64,000 bases of DNA from Antedon mediterranea (Eukaryota > Echinodermata > Crinoidea > Comatulida > Antedonidae). Shown here piece by piece: positions 32,028-45,400 of this stretch; position 1 is the first letter of the stretch; each line of letters begins with the position of its first letter. Location: assembly GCF_964355755.1 (NCBI RefSeq), contig NC_092672.1:23558501-23622500 (forward strand). Reading direction: 5' to 3'. The position numbers and the translations under genes were made by a program. The notes under the pieces were generated by a model that saw nothing but the letters and a program-made list of their open reading frames with translations, was not told where the DNA came from and did no database searches.

Positions 32028-33286
32028 CATTGCCTATGTTTTTTTATGTTAAAAGTTTTAAAACATGAAACCAGGTCATTCCGTGTCTTAAATGTACGTT
32101 TTATGGTAATATGATAAAAAGAAAAAAAAACAATGCACTACTAAATTTATTAGAATCGATTATTTTTCACATTTTTAACAATTTAAAGCCAAAACAAGTT
32201 ATCGCAATAGGATAAGATGAATGTAATTTGTGACCTTCTTAAATTAAATCTAAAAAACGTAGGGAATGGGACTTTAGACAGACTTCTCCCATGATTGTAT
32301 ACTCCTTGAGTGGTGGTAAATATGCAACAGTATTCATAAAATGGTTTTGCAAAATGAGGACCAGTGAAAATACCACTACACCATGACATTTATATTAACT
32401 AAAAAGATTACTAAAAGTATTACAGTTACCTCTGACTTAATTAAAGTCTTCAGTCCATGTTGATCAGATTTTTGTAGATTTTGTATTTAGGTATGACCCA
32501 CTATACGACAAGATTACATGGTTTTGTAAATATTTTGTTCTCTACTTTTTTTAATTCCACAATTTTTCCAGTCATCATCTTAATTTTGTAAAGCTCGGTT
32601 TAATACCTATAGCAGAGCATCATTTTTTACATTTGTTTCTTGAAGGTATTTTTATCATGAACACATTCTCTACGTTACCAAACTGTTCCAAGCCAAACAC
32701 ACACCATTTAATAAACGACTGACACATAAAATCTATGAGCGTAGTCAGCCTAGACGAGTACTAAGTCTTACCATTTGCCTCTTTTTTCATTTAAGGTAAA
32801 GATTAATAAGATAATAAATTAGTAACTTCTATCATAATTAATTATGGAAAACTACAGGGATATTGTAAATTAGAAATGTGAAGTATGAATATATCCACTG
32901 TGATGTAACACATACACATCTATCAGACACACACTGCAGAATAAGAGTAATTTTCAGAATAACAATTAATTAATAGTTCTAGACAGTCTTTCTCCTTTTT
33001 TGCTGAAGTAGGGAAGGCCATTGCCCCTGTATCCCCCTCTTTTGATCCTGCATTTGCCCTCATGGTTTTTGAAGATTAAAAAAACTTTTAAAAACCTGTT
33101 GAAATACTGGCTGTTCTATTTAACTCAGTTCAACCTTCTTTTAACAATAGTCAATCTTTCAATTCATGACATTTTCTCACCACAACTCAAACATTCATTA
33201 TTTGAATACTAATGCCAAGTGCCAAGCCATAATAACATTAATTTCCATAGACAGCTGCCAATACTGTAAACTATTTTATTTTGCAG
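32028..33286. other. Non-coding stretch before the ankyrin gene
   Basis: No gene seen. Any promoter or 5'UTR exons upstream of 33287 were not recognised. Confidence 0.35.
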
Positions 33287-33410
33287 GTTCATAACTGGGC
33301 AGCAGTGCCTCTTGTGGTTGTTACCTTGCCACAAAGGCAGAAATAGCAAAGCATTGAAGAAGACTGCTCATAAAGTGCTGCAGCCAGGAAATGTCAGACA
33401 ACATAGTACG
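33287..33410 (+). CDS. Ankyrin gene exon 1 found: 5'UTR plus start codon
   Basis: Acceptor ttttgcag, donor gtatgt. ATG at 33391 in the context ccaggaaATGt opens six codons and a split Arg. Because it has an acceptor, an upstream non-coding exon must exist. A second frame is also open through this exon but hits a stop in the next. The ATG in the next exon (MDQL) is the alternative start. Confidence 0.55.
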
Positions 33411-36400
33411 GTATGTTTTTGCTATAGGCCTACAGTATAGCAATGATTTTCTATTGAAACTTGTTTTAATGATATTTGTATGAATCATATTATGTCTATT
33501 AAGTTTCCATATACTACACTTAACAACAACTTGTGTTTTGTACTATAATTCCAAAGGAAATCATGTGTAGGAGTTTTGTAAATGAATTGTAAGAATTCTA
33601 AAGTGAAATTCAATAGAATACTTGTGTATTGTGCTTCTATATTTAATAAGTTCATAGACCGTGAACACGTTTTTGTGATATCAAAGTTAGGTACTATTCA
33701 TTGTGAATACTATATAATAGAAATATACTTTAAAGAGTAGACAGTTGGTGTTATGAATTGATTGAATTCAGACAACTAGAAAGTCAGTCCAGTTATTGTG
33801 AATTACCAGATTATTCCAGTTTAGCCAATAATATGTAAGTTTGCAATGTACATGTTATGTAAGTACAGTAAGAAATACAGTATATTGCTTGCAATTTTAT
33901 AAATTTGTTTTTATTATTTTATAATTTTTATTATTAAGAGTAAGAGTTTTAAGGAAGAAGGAAGCTGAAATAAGCTGGTTGAGAATTGAAATGTTTGGAT
34001 ATAAGAGAAGAAAATGAAATGGGTATTTACAACAGGATATGTCTATATTTAAAGATTTAACGTTAAACTTACATTTTGTGTTAGTTTTTCTCATGATTGA
34101 CAGTTTTATTAAATTCAGACAATGCTAGCTAATAGAAACAACTGTTGTTAATGCCAGCATAGAAAAAAAACCAACAGAAAGCCTAAAGAGAAAATGATCA
34201 ACAGTATGTAGATTAACAACAGAAAGCCTAAAAGAGAAAATGATCAACAGTATGTAGATTTAGGAGAAAACTTTAATATAGTTTAACTCTATTTCCTTTA
34301 ACATATCATGTTTGATAGCCTGATAAAATTGTATACTTCTTTAGTCAATGTAAAGTTAGGCCTATACTGTATCGTTTAAGCTGCTTGGTTGGTTCTGTAG
34401 GTCTGTCAGTCTTTTAAACATTTAACATGTTAAATCTGATATATCAATTGATTTCTGTAGGTCTGTCAGTCTTTTAAACATGTAACAGGTTAGATCTGAT
34501 ATACCAATTGATTTCTGTAGGTCTGTGTCAGTTTCTCAGTTTCTTTTCAATTTCATTTAATTTTTACCCATGAATATAAATTATAAACATTGTAACATAC
34601 AAATAATAATAATAATTATATCAAGGGAAAGGCTAACAAATAGTTAGCCCCTAAACATTGAAATATAAACTAGAGGGTACTCCGAGAGTACAAACCTCCG
34701 CCTACTGTAAAATTCCCCTACATAAAATGCCCCCTGAATATTTTTTTTAAACATTTTTTTTATTAGTTCTTAGTGTAAATATGTTATCGCTGGTTCAAGT
34801 CCCACTGAGGGTTTTTTTTTTTATTTTTTTTTATTTTTTTTTTTTTTTTGTGGACCTTGATCTTTGACCCTGACCCTTCAAAATTTAACCACAATTATAT
34901 GATGTGTCATTGATCATTGTGGCTAGGTTTGGTGAGAATCGGATCAAAACTGTGGTCTCTAGGCAGTAAAATAGTTTTTTGTTAGTTGTGACCTTGACCT
35001 ATGACCTTTCCCCCTAAAATTCGAACTTGTCCGAGCTTTTTGGGCATAGATCATTGTGTCCAAATTTTGTTAGAATCGGATAAAAACTGTGGCCTCCAGG
35101 CTGTTCACAGACACACACACAAACACACACACAAACACACACACAAACATACAGGGGTGAAAACATAACCTCCTTGGCGGAGGTAATAATATATAATCAA
35201 ATTAGGGTTATATCTAGTATATCAATTGATTTCTGTAGGTCTGTCAGTCGTGTAAACATTTATCACATTAGATCTTAATATATACCAATTTATTCCTGTT
35301 GGTCTGTCAGTTTTTTAAACAGGTATCAGGTTAGATCTAGTATACCAACAGACCTACAGAAATCAATTGGTATATCAGACCTAATGTGTTAAATGTTTAA
35401 AAGACTAACACTGTAACAGACCTATAGAAATCAATTGGTAAATCCGACCTAATGTGTTAAATGTTTAAAAGACTAACAGACCTATAGAAATCAATTGGTA
35501 TATCAGACCTAATGTGTTAAATGTTTTAAAGACTAACAGACCTATAGAAATCAATTGGTATACTAATGTGTTAAATGTTTAAAAGACTAACAGACCTATA
35601 GAAATCAATTGGTATATCAGACCTAATGTGTTAAATGTTTAAAAGACTAACAGACCTATAGAAATCAATTGGTATACTAATGTGTTAAATGTTTATTATT
35701 TTTTCTGTCTTAACTTTCAGTCCTGTAGTTACCATACTGAGAATTTTCCTCAAATGTGTAGTAATTAAATTAAAATACTATTAATACTAATACTATTTTT
35801 TTTGCCTAATATAGCAATTATTTGCCAATAAAAACTGGGCTGAGCTTGTTTCCCTCTAGTACTTTTTAGGGGTTCTATAGAAATTTAATAACAGAATTCT
35901 AAAGGAAATTCCACAGAGTATTGTGAATTGTACATCAACAAAAAGAAGTGCACAGACCGTGCAAAAGTTGTAATTTACAGTGTAGTGTGGAAGGCTGCAG
36001 GTTTGAAAATAAACACTGAAATACTGGATTTGGATCAGAGTGCAAACAATTTTTGTAAATGTAAAAATTACACAATTGTGGGAAGGTGTTAAGAGTATGG
36101 GAGGGGTATGTGCTTTCACCCCTAATAAGGAATGTCAGAGCCTAAAATCTGGGCAGTCTCTAGGCTTTATTGATTTTTTACCTAGTCACCATGCATACAG
36201 ATTTACGAAGCCAATTATAATTTGTAAGGAAATTCTAAAAATTGACCGAAAAGTATGAGTCAAATGTAAAATTGTCATATTAAACATTTTTTTGAACGGC
36301 AACCGATTCTAAGTAAAAGATGCCGAGATTTAATTCATTTTACAATGCTAAAGTAATTTTGTTTTCTCTTTTGTGAGGGCAGCCCACTTTTATTGCACAT

Positions 36401-39400
36401 ATTATGATAAACAATATGATATTTATGTGATATTACACATTCTGAGGTTAAAAGATTATAGAAAATATTTTGATATTGTGTTGAAATCTAAATATGAATA
36501 TAAACAAGTATACAGAGAAAATTTATATTACAGAGCTAAAACAATATAAAGATTAACTCAGTTAATATTCAGTATTAAAAATTGAGATTCGGTATAATAA
36601 TGATAAAATGGTATTTTGCATTATAAGATGGTTTGTTTAATTCTTTGTTACAATTGTATAATTTGACATTGATAAAGTCATTTTGAACATAATATTGCAA
36701 ACCTTGTTTGCTTTACCTAAAATGGTAATTCATGTTGGTTTGTCGTTCTAATCAACTAAATGATAAAAACAAAGGAAACACTAAGTCACGCTATGTTGTA
36801 ATTTGTATAAAATCCATTGAATTGCACTGGTTATCACTACAATATTTTTTGGATTTCTTTTATTTTAGCATTACCACTGTAAGTGTATGTAGTACTTGTA
36901 GGTCTAAATAATGTTATAATTTTATTTGAAAGAGGAAGCATTAGTTAAAGAAATTGTTGATAGAGTAGAAATTGGATTGTATATGTACTGTATTTCAACA
37001 TGTTTAGCACTTGTAGTATTTATGTATTTATTAAAGCACTATCATGTTTACTCTATAAACTCTACAAACCTTTATATAAATTGAGAAATTGTCTTTTTTT
37101 ATGTTATTACATTGTTAACCTTTTTTTGCTTTGTTTTTTGTAAATCAATTGCAGTACAATGGATCAACTGAAAAAAAAACTTGTTGCTATATGCACCTTC
37201 AATGGCATTGAGGTAGGTACTGTTACATTTACACTGTTTTAGATAATACATTAAAGAACTTGTTGCTATATGCACCTTCGATGGCATTGAGGTAGGTACT
37301 GTAGCTTGGCACTGTTTTAGGATAATACATTAAAGAACTTGTTGCTATATGCACCTTCAATGGCATTGAGGTATTTACTGTAGCTTGGCACTGTTTTAGG
37401 ATAATACATTAAAGAACTTGTTGCTATATGCACCTTCAATGGCATTGAGGTACAGTAGGTAGCTTGGCACTGTTTTAGGATAATACATTAACAAACTTGT
37501 TGCTATATGCACCTTCAATGGCATTGAGGTAGGTAGCTTGGCACTGTTTTAGGATAATACATTAAAGAACTTGTTGCTATATGCACCTTCAATGGCATTG
37601 AGGTAGGTAGCTTTACACTGTTTTAGGATAATACATTAAAGAACTTGTTGCTATATGCACCTTCAATGGCATTGAGGTAGGTAGCTTTACACTGTTTTAG
37701 GATAATACATTAAAGAACTTGTTGCTATATGCACATTCAATGGCATTGAGGTAGGTAGCTTTACACTGTTTTAGGATAATACATTTTAACTAGCAACAAT
37801 TAACTTAAAGTAATTAATGCTTTGGAAACAAAAGAGAAATAAAATAAGTACTAATTAAATCAAATAGTGAAAAAGTAACATGCAAAATGGATCAAAATAA
37901 ACACTGCTGTGCTTCTAACAAACTAAGTTGTTGCCCATGAAAGTGACTTATTTGTATTACTAAATCAATTTGTATAAAATATATCATCATATTCTTAATA
38001 ATATGTATTTGCTCATTTGACTGGCACTTATTATTATTATGTGGTTTTGAGGCCAAATTTATCTTAATATATTATTTGACTACTATATAATGACTATATT
38101 AATACAACATACAAGTGATCACTGTTGTCTATTCTATATTCCTTCTGATAATTCCTTTCATGAAATTAATGTCATTGAATACTGTATTATAATATACTAT
38201 CTGTTCACATGTTTTAGATGCCAAATATAGACCAAAGCAATCCTGTTGAAATCTGTCAATATTTAATTAAATGTGAAGCACAGGACATCCAGAATGAGGT
38301 AAACATCAGTTATTATTTCTTTCATTGTAATCATTTTAGGATTATTGATAGTAATTTTCTTAATAAGGATAACAAGCACGAATGTGCAATACTCGGGATA
38401 CAGCGAAAGAAGCTGTATACAGACGTATACAGTTAGAAAGTTAAAGAAAAATAGGTTTCGCCAGGGCTCGAACCAGGTACCTTCTGCGTATTGAGCAAAC
38501 GTGATAACCACTACGCCAAGAAGCCGCATATAACTACATAACGCTGTGGTGTGTGTCACCCATTGTGGCTTCTTAATTAAACAAATTAATTAACAAAAAA
38601 GCACGAATGTGCAATACTCGGGGTACAGCGAAAGAAGCTGTATACAGACGTATACAGTTATTTCACCATAAAGTAAAAGAAACCCGAGGTTTCGCCAGGG
38701 CTCGAACCGGGACCTTCTGCGTGTTAAGCAGACTTGACAACCACTACACTACGAAAACCACTTACACTAAAAATGTGGGTTACAGAAAGTTTTTTAATCC
38801 ATTTAAATTACAAATAAATATGGTAATAAGCACAAAGAAAAATAAACATGTGTAAAAGTGATAATTACCGATTACACAAAATAAGTATTTAAAAAAATAA
38901 TAAAAATAAGATATACTGTGTATAATTATCATATTGCGTATAGAGTACTTTTCAGCATAACGTTTAAAAAAAAGGTTTCGTCCGGGCTCGAACCAGGTAC
39001 CTTCTGCGTGTTAAGCAAACGTGATACCACTACGCAAAGAATCCGCATATAACCATATAACTACATAACGCTGTGGTGTGTGTCACACATTGTGGATTCT
39101 TAATTAAACAAATTAATTAACAAAAAATTAAAAATCTGGCTCTGTAGCTTTGAGGACATGTCCCTGTAGTATGTTCATGCCAAATCCCAGCTCAATACTA
39201 CAACGAATAAGGGGGGAGTAGTACTTTATAAATCGCACTTTTTACTCAATAGTGTCCAGATGGAGGAAGAGAAAATGAGTAAGTACTAGACTCGGGTACC
39301 CCGAGTAAAAATTAATGTATAAATAATGTATATTTATTATATTTCTAGTTATTATAACAATCTATAAATTATGGTTAATTATTGTTAATTCTGGCATAGT

Positions 39401-42400
39401 CAAGCACAAGGGAATAACTTTGGGATAAATCTCCACCTTGGATACCTACCTTTATCTATCTTAGATGTACTGCGAACGTAGATTTGATAACATTTTTGTC
39501 TTTTACAAAGACAACATTTAGCGTTTCTTATCGAAATTTGTGGAATCACAGGGTATTTTCACACACTTGCGCTATTCAACTGGCTTCCGGATCCTGTGAC
39601 TTCCCGCAAAATGGCTGTTGGTGGCGACATTCAATATTTTTATTCGTCGATAAGTCCAGAAAATGCAAATAAATGGCAAAATGAAAACTCTTGATATAAT
39701 TTGAATTATGAAATAGGGAGGCTGAAATGACAGGCTTTTACTTTTTTAGTTAGTTTAGTTAGTAACTAATTATTTATTTAATTGTTGAAGGCCTTTACTT
39801 TTACGTAAACTAGGCCTACAATGTGATTTTGCGAGTGCAGCGAGCAACTGTAGGCTGGGGCCAGGGGGCCGGCAAGAAGGCCCCTGGAAGCTTTGGCTCT
39901 CAGAGTAATTTCGGTTTAATCAGCTACACAGACATTTCTACCTACTAAAATCTGAGTTCAAAAAAGTATATTATATTAGGCCCTTAAATAATTCCTTGTC
40001 CTACTATAAACATTAAAAAACACACATGTAGGAGGCCTACGTACACGTACCAATTTAACTCGGACCATTTTTATTCAAGTTTACACAGTGAAATTCTTTG
40101 GTTAAATGAAAAATATTTCCAGGAAAAATGTATAAATACATAAATTATGTTGTTACAATGCAAGATAAAAGTACAATTGGACACAAAAAGATTGAACTGA
40201 ACTGAACGTGATGTTGTGCATCCTGAAAAGCCCAGCCGAAGCACACGATTGGTCAGTCCATTTTTCTGTCATAATATAATATTTTTAACCATCTCTCAAT
40301 CTCACGCTCAGCAGTGACTTTGATTTTTACGTATGGTTTGTGATTATCGCAATACAAATCCTAACTATACGTTGTTATTATTAAAAGTCACATAGAATAA
40401 TTAATCAAACTATACTTGTTTGTGGTAACTTAACTTTAAGAACTTATCGGAAAAAAGGGAAACAAAATCCGCTTTCCAGCAATAATATTCAAATTAGTTT
40501 GAGAAAAACGAAATCTTTTAACTACAGACACTTTATAAATATGTACTGTATGTAACGATTTCAGTTATTGAATTTCATTTTATAAATTTGTATTTTAATT
40601 TTGTTACTTTTACTGCATTTCTCAGTTATATTTATCAAAAATGCAGTGGGGGGTTTTTTAAAGAGTGAAGTGCGACCACACACCGGTAGGAGATGGAATC
40701 GGCCTTTCAGTCATCGATGCGTTTTGAATTATTATTATTTTATTGTTCTTGGGCATGATCCTATTGTATCTGTTTGTTGTTAGTATTTGTATTCGTATTC
40801 GTATGAGCATATGCCACCGATTTAATTTATATTCAATAAAATTATGTTCTACTTATACACAGTTATAGATGAGCTGTTTTCTATCCTTCCTTTATGGTCA
40901 CACAAATATCCAATATATATAATATAAGAATGTGTACATAAATTAATTTAAATAAGCAACAACTTTTTAATCGATTTACTTTGGCCTAGGCTTTCAACAT
41001 GCAACCATGCTATTGGCAGAAAACCATGTTTGAAAAAAAAACAACATAGACGCCACTGTACTGGATATAGTTATAAATAAAACTACATTACCTAGCAGAA
41101 TTAAGACAAATCTAAATTACTTTCCAAAGTTACGTTTCTGTTTCTGCTGTAGTAGTTGTATGAACTTGCTCAAATAAAACGTACTAAAATCAATTACTTT
41201 ACCTCCAAATCATGTTTGCGTCGCAACTAATTTACCTGCAAAGCAATGGTTGTTTGATATTGTTTTTTACTTGCAATGCAAAAACCGGGCATATCGAGGA
41301 TCTTGATAGTTAAACTTTAACTTATACTAAATTAGTTTTACACACTGAAATTGTTATTATAACCAGATAAATGTTACCAACATTTGAATGAATTGTAAAA
41401 CCAATAGGAAAATCCGTATTTGTCTTAATACGAAGGAGACCTTTTTTATTGTACATTTAAAAATTTATTTATATAATTGGAAAATTATGACAATAAATAA
41501 AGGAAAATCGAATAGATATTGGTAAAACTGTATTCAGAATAAAAAAAGCTATCCTACGATACCAAACAGTAAAGTATTTGAGAAAATTAAAATGTTGACC
41601 TTTTGACCTTTATTGGTCACATGATTTGTTTTATTTCGCAATAACTATGTAACTATGCGTTTATTGATATGGGTGTAATGGAATAAAATAATCAGTATTA
41701 CATTCCCCTTCCAATGATACCATGGATGATCAAGTTTAGTGTGGAACGTCGGCCATTTTGAAATACAAAATGGCGGCTGAATGAGTGGTCGAAAAAATGG
41801 CACCTAACTTTTTTTGGATTCAACATCTCAAGAATAACAAAGTTAGCTAAAAAAATCTATTTTGGCACAAATATCGAGCAGGAAGACATAATAACCCGTA
41901 CTATATAATATATATTACTATTATATTATTTGCATCTTACGTTTTTATGATTAGTACCAATTGTTGTAAAGTTTTTACATCATTACAGGAGAATTAATGT
42001 ACATTTCGTTTACAAATAATCAAATATATTGAGTAACTTTTCATTAACCTGGAAGTGATATTTTTGGCGTACATAATTTACAGACCACCATGAAACATCA
42101 CAAAATCAAGATGCATTACTCATCAGTCATATGCATAGGTGTCACCCGGCCTCTATTTCCAGAGGCGTTGGCCATGTTTTCGAGAACCTCTAGAACGAAG
42201 TGAGCGAACCTCTCTAGTTATTATAATTTGTCTCCTATATTCAGAACCGTTTCAAAGACATTTATTATCCTCATCCTGTAGATACTGAAATTGTTACATA
42301 ATCAAAGTGCAGTCGTTTCAGTACATATTAGACAATGGGCTGTTCTGAATGATTTTAATCTACATGTTTTATGTTTTTGAGGGACAATACATCTTTAAAG

Positions 42401-45400
42401 TATCTCAATTATAAATACAGAACATGGGATAATTTAACTTTACTTCATTCTAATACTATTGAAAAAAATGAATATTATGGATAATCATTAAACTGGACTG
42501 ACAATAATGAAAAAAATAAATTTTTATATTTTTTTTAGCTCTAATCTCTAAAATGTTATATTAATCCTCAAAAGACAGTAAAAATAATGGCTGTATGAAT
42601 TGTATTTTCACTTTAAATCAACTTTTAGACAATTACAAAGCTGTATTTTGTATGGGGACAATTAAATGGTTATGTTCATTTTCAACATTTTAGTGATTTA
42701 CTAAAATGTATGCTTGGTTACATAATATAGGCTACAAAATGTTTATTATGTTGCTATATTAAAAATAATAATTCAGTTGTTTGATGGAAAATAAGTTTGT
42801 TAAGATCAATTGACCAGAACATAGGATAGCTCAGTCACTTTGCAGGTTTAACACAATTCTAAAATTTTAATGTTTTAATAATTATTTCAATAGGATGGCG
42901 CATCAGCATTGGCTTGGGCTTCATTATATGGTAATTTAAACATATGCCAAATATTGGTGGGTGCTGGAGCTAATGTGAACCTTAAAAATAAAGTAAGTCA
43001 TTTTATATTATTTAACATTTCAAACAAGTAAAAGTGAATGTAATACTAATTCACTGCATATTATGACAGCTACATTAATTGTAAGAATAGGCAGAGTAGT
43101 ATCAATAGTAACATGTTTACTATTCCCTGATATGTATAACTACAGATATCAAAATGATTACAAGTCTGTACATTAAAACAATAGTTTAAAAAAATTACAC
43201 TATTTGTTGTATTTAAACATTTGTTCTACCAAACATACTGTAGTTGTGCAAGGAATGTTTATATATAGCAATGTATGAATTTAATTATTAAACATTTAAA
43301 TGTCTCCAAATAATAAGAGGAAGATATGATTCAATGTTTATGTCTTTATTGGATCATCATCAGGGAAACAATACTAATTCAATTAAAGTATGCAAATGAG
43401 GAAAGATAAACAAAGTAATTAAATATATGTAATAGTAATACCTTGATTTTAGTTTTAGATCTCAAATACTTTATTTATCAAATCTATTTTTTATTTGAGC
43501 ACTTTATTTTAGGTTCAAATTTTATACACAAATAGTTTTTTGTTATAGGGCCTGTTTCTGCTGAGCAGAAATAATCGATTATTAATCGATTATTTTTGGG
43601 CAGCAGAAACGTCGCAAAATTAAATAACCTATTAAAAATAACCGATTAAAAACACTCAATCCACTGCATGTTTTAACCGATTATTTCTTGTTTTAACCGA
43701 TTATTGCGGAGCAGTTTTGAGCTGCAACACAAAAAGCGATTATTGACCACACTTTGTCCTCTAGAGTATGGCAACCCTCACTCACAGAGCATGCTGTTTA
43801 TTTGCGCGATCGACGACGATCAACAAAACAATGATGTGGACCGAACATTTGATTGTTATTATTTTGTGGGGGAGAATTATACCGAGAGGATTCTGCATTA
43901 CAAGTACACCGTTACATCCCACCCAGTCCAGGCTAACAGTGTTTTGCATGTCCTTTTTTAGGCCTGTTGTTTTCGGTAGAAATTATATCCCAGCTACTAG
44001 GCTAGGCTAGGCAAAGTAGAACCAACAACGAAACGAACTTTCTCGCCGACGTGTCCTTAATACATCATTATTCTGTTGTATGTGGTACGGTAGTAGGCCT
44101 AGATGTTTATTTTACAAATAATATAGCTTTACGTACTGTAAGAGTTCAATTTTTACTTTTTAATCCTACATGTGAGAGTTTTAGGCAGCGATACTGTAGG
44201 ATGTAAACAAACCAACTCTCATCGGCCTTCCATAACTTGAACTACGTTGTGGGAATAGAGAGAAATGGCGAACCACGATGACGTCACTCAAATTTCACCG
44301 AGTGGGTATAGATTGTAAACAAACCATTTCGCCACATTAGGCAAGAAGCTGAGGTGGATTTTTGTTTCATTTCGTGACCACCAGAAAGGGATTTGACCAA
44401 ATTGACATGATTATTACTAAATATATATCATAAAAGTATTGTGAGTTTTCACAAACATATTGGGGTAGTAACAAAGTGCGAGGCAGCGAGGCACGCGAGG
44501 CAGGGAAGGCATGCGAGGCAAGTCTGAAATTTATGCGAGGCATTGTTTTACCATCATCAAAAAATGCGAGGCATCATTTTATCATTTCTCAAAACTGCAA
44601 GGCAGGAAATCACCGAAAGTGAAGTAGCCTAGGCTAGGCCTAGGCCCGCTAGGCTAGTTTCCTTTTGCACCTGCCTTGTATTTTAACCAACTTTATCCTG
44701 AATACCACAGCTTAGAATTAGTAGGCCTACTTTAATGAAGAAAAATCACATAAAAGTAACAATAAATCCATTAAATTGGTGATTTTACAGACGTTGTTTT
44801 TCTCGCATTTTGCACACTCAATGTTCAATATTTTGGTTTCTATGGAACGCCAAAAGAGCAAAATTAATTAGAGGGCTAAAAACTCTGTGGAATCCATTTA
44901 TATTTAACGCATTATTTGGTGAAAATCAAGTACAATTTCAATAGATTTTGTCACTGTCAGTAAGAAAAAATGTTACTGTTCACCGGTGTACTGTTGATAA
45001 TGTACACGGTTTCGGTAACCTTTTAAAGAATAAAATAGAAAAATTCATCATAATATCCTTAGTAGGATGTCCTAGGTCTAGACTAGGTAGTGATGTTGAT
45101 TTAGGATCGATTATTATTCTTTGAAAACAGAACAGTATCAGCAGTAGCATATTACAGCATTTTTATTGACAAATTAACAAATATATTGAAATAAAACGTG
45201 TTTTTCACCAATAAATGCATGAGAAATTGACGCATTCCACTGAGTTTTAGTCCTCTATTATCGTTGCTCTTTTGGCGCTCCATAGAAACAAAAATATTGA
45301 ACATTGAATAAGTGAAATTCGCGAACAGTGTGCGAGAAACACGCCTGTAAAATCATTAATTTAAGGATTTATTTGTTACTTTTTATGTGATTCTTTCATT

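Larger units (their letters stand above)
38375..39130. repeat. Direct repeats carrying the tRNA-like sequences
   Basis: gcacgaatgtgcaatactcg and agaagctgtatacagacg occur at ~38377-38430 and ~38602-38650. cataactacataacgctgt and the ttaattaacaaaaaa tail occur at ~38530-38598 and ~39055-39128. Confidence 0.8.

Noticed and set aside
39590-39700. ATG with good context and 27 codons (MAVGGDIQYF...)
   Set aside because: No splice donor before the stop and no homology I recognise.
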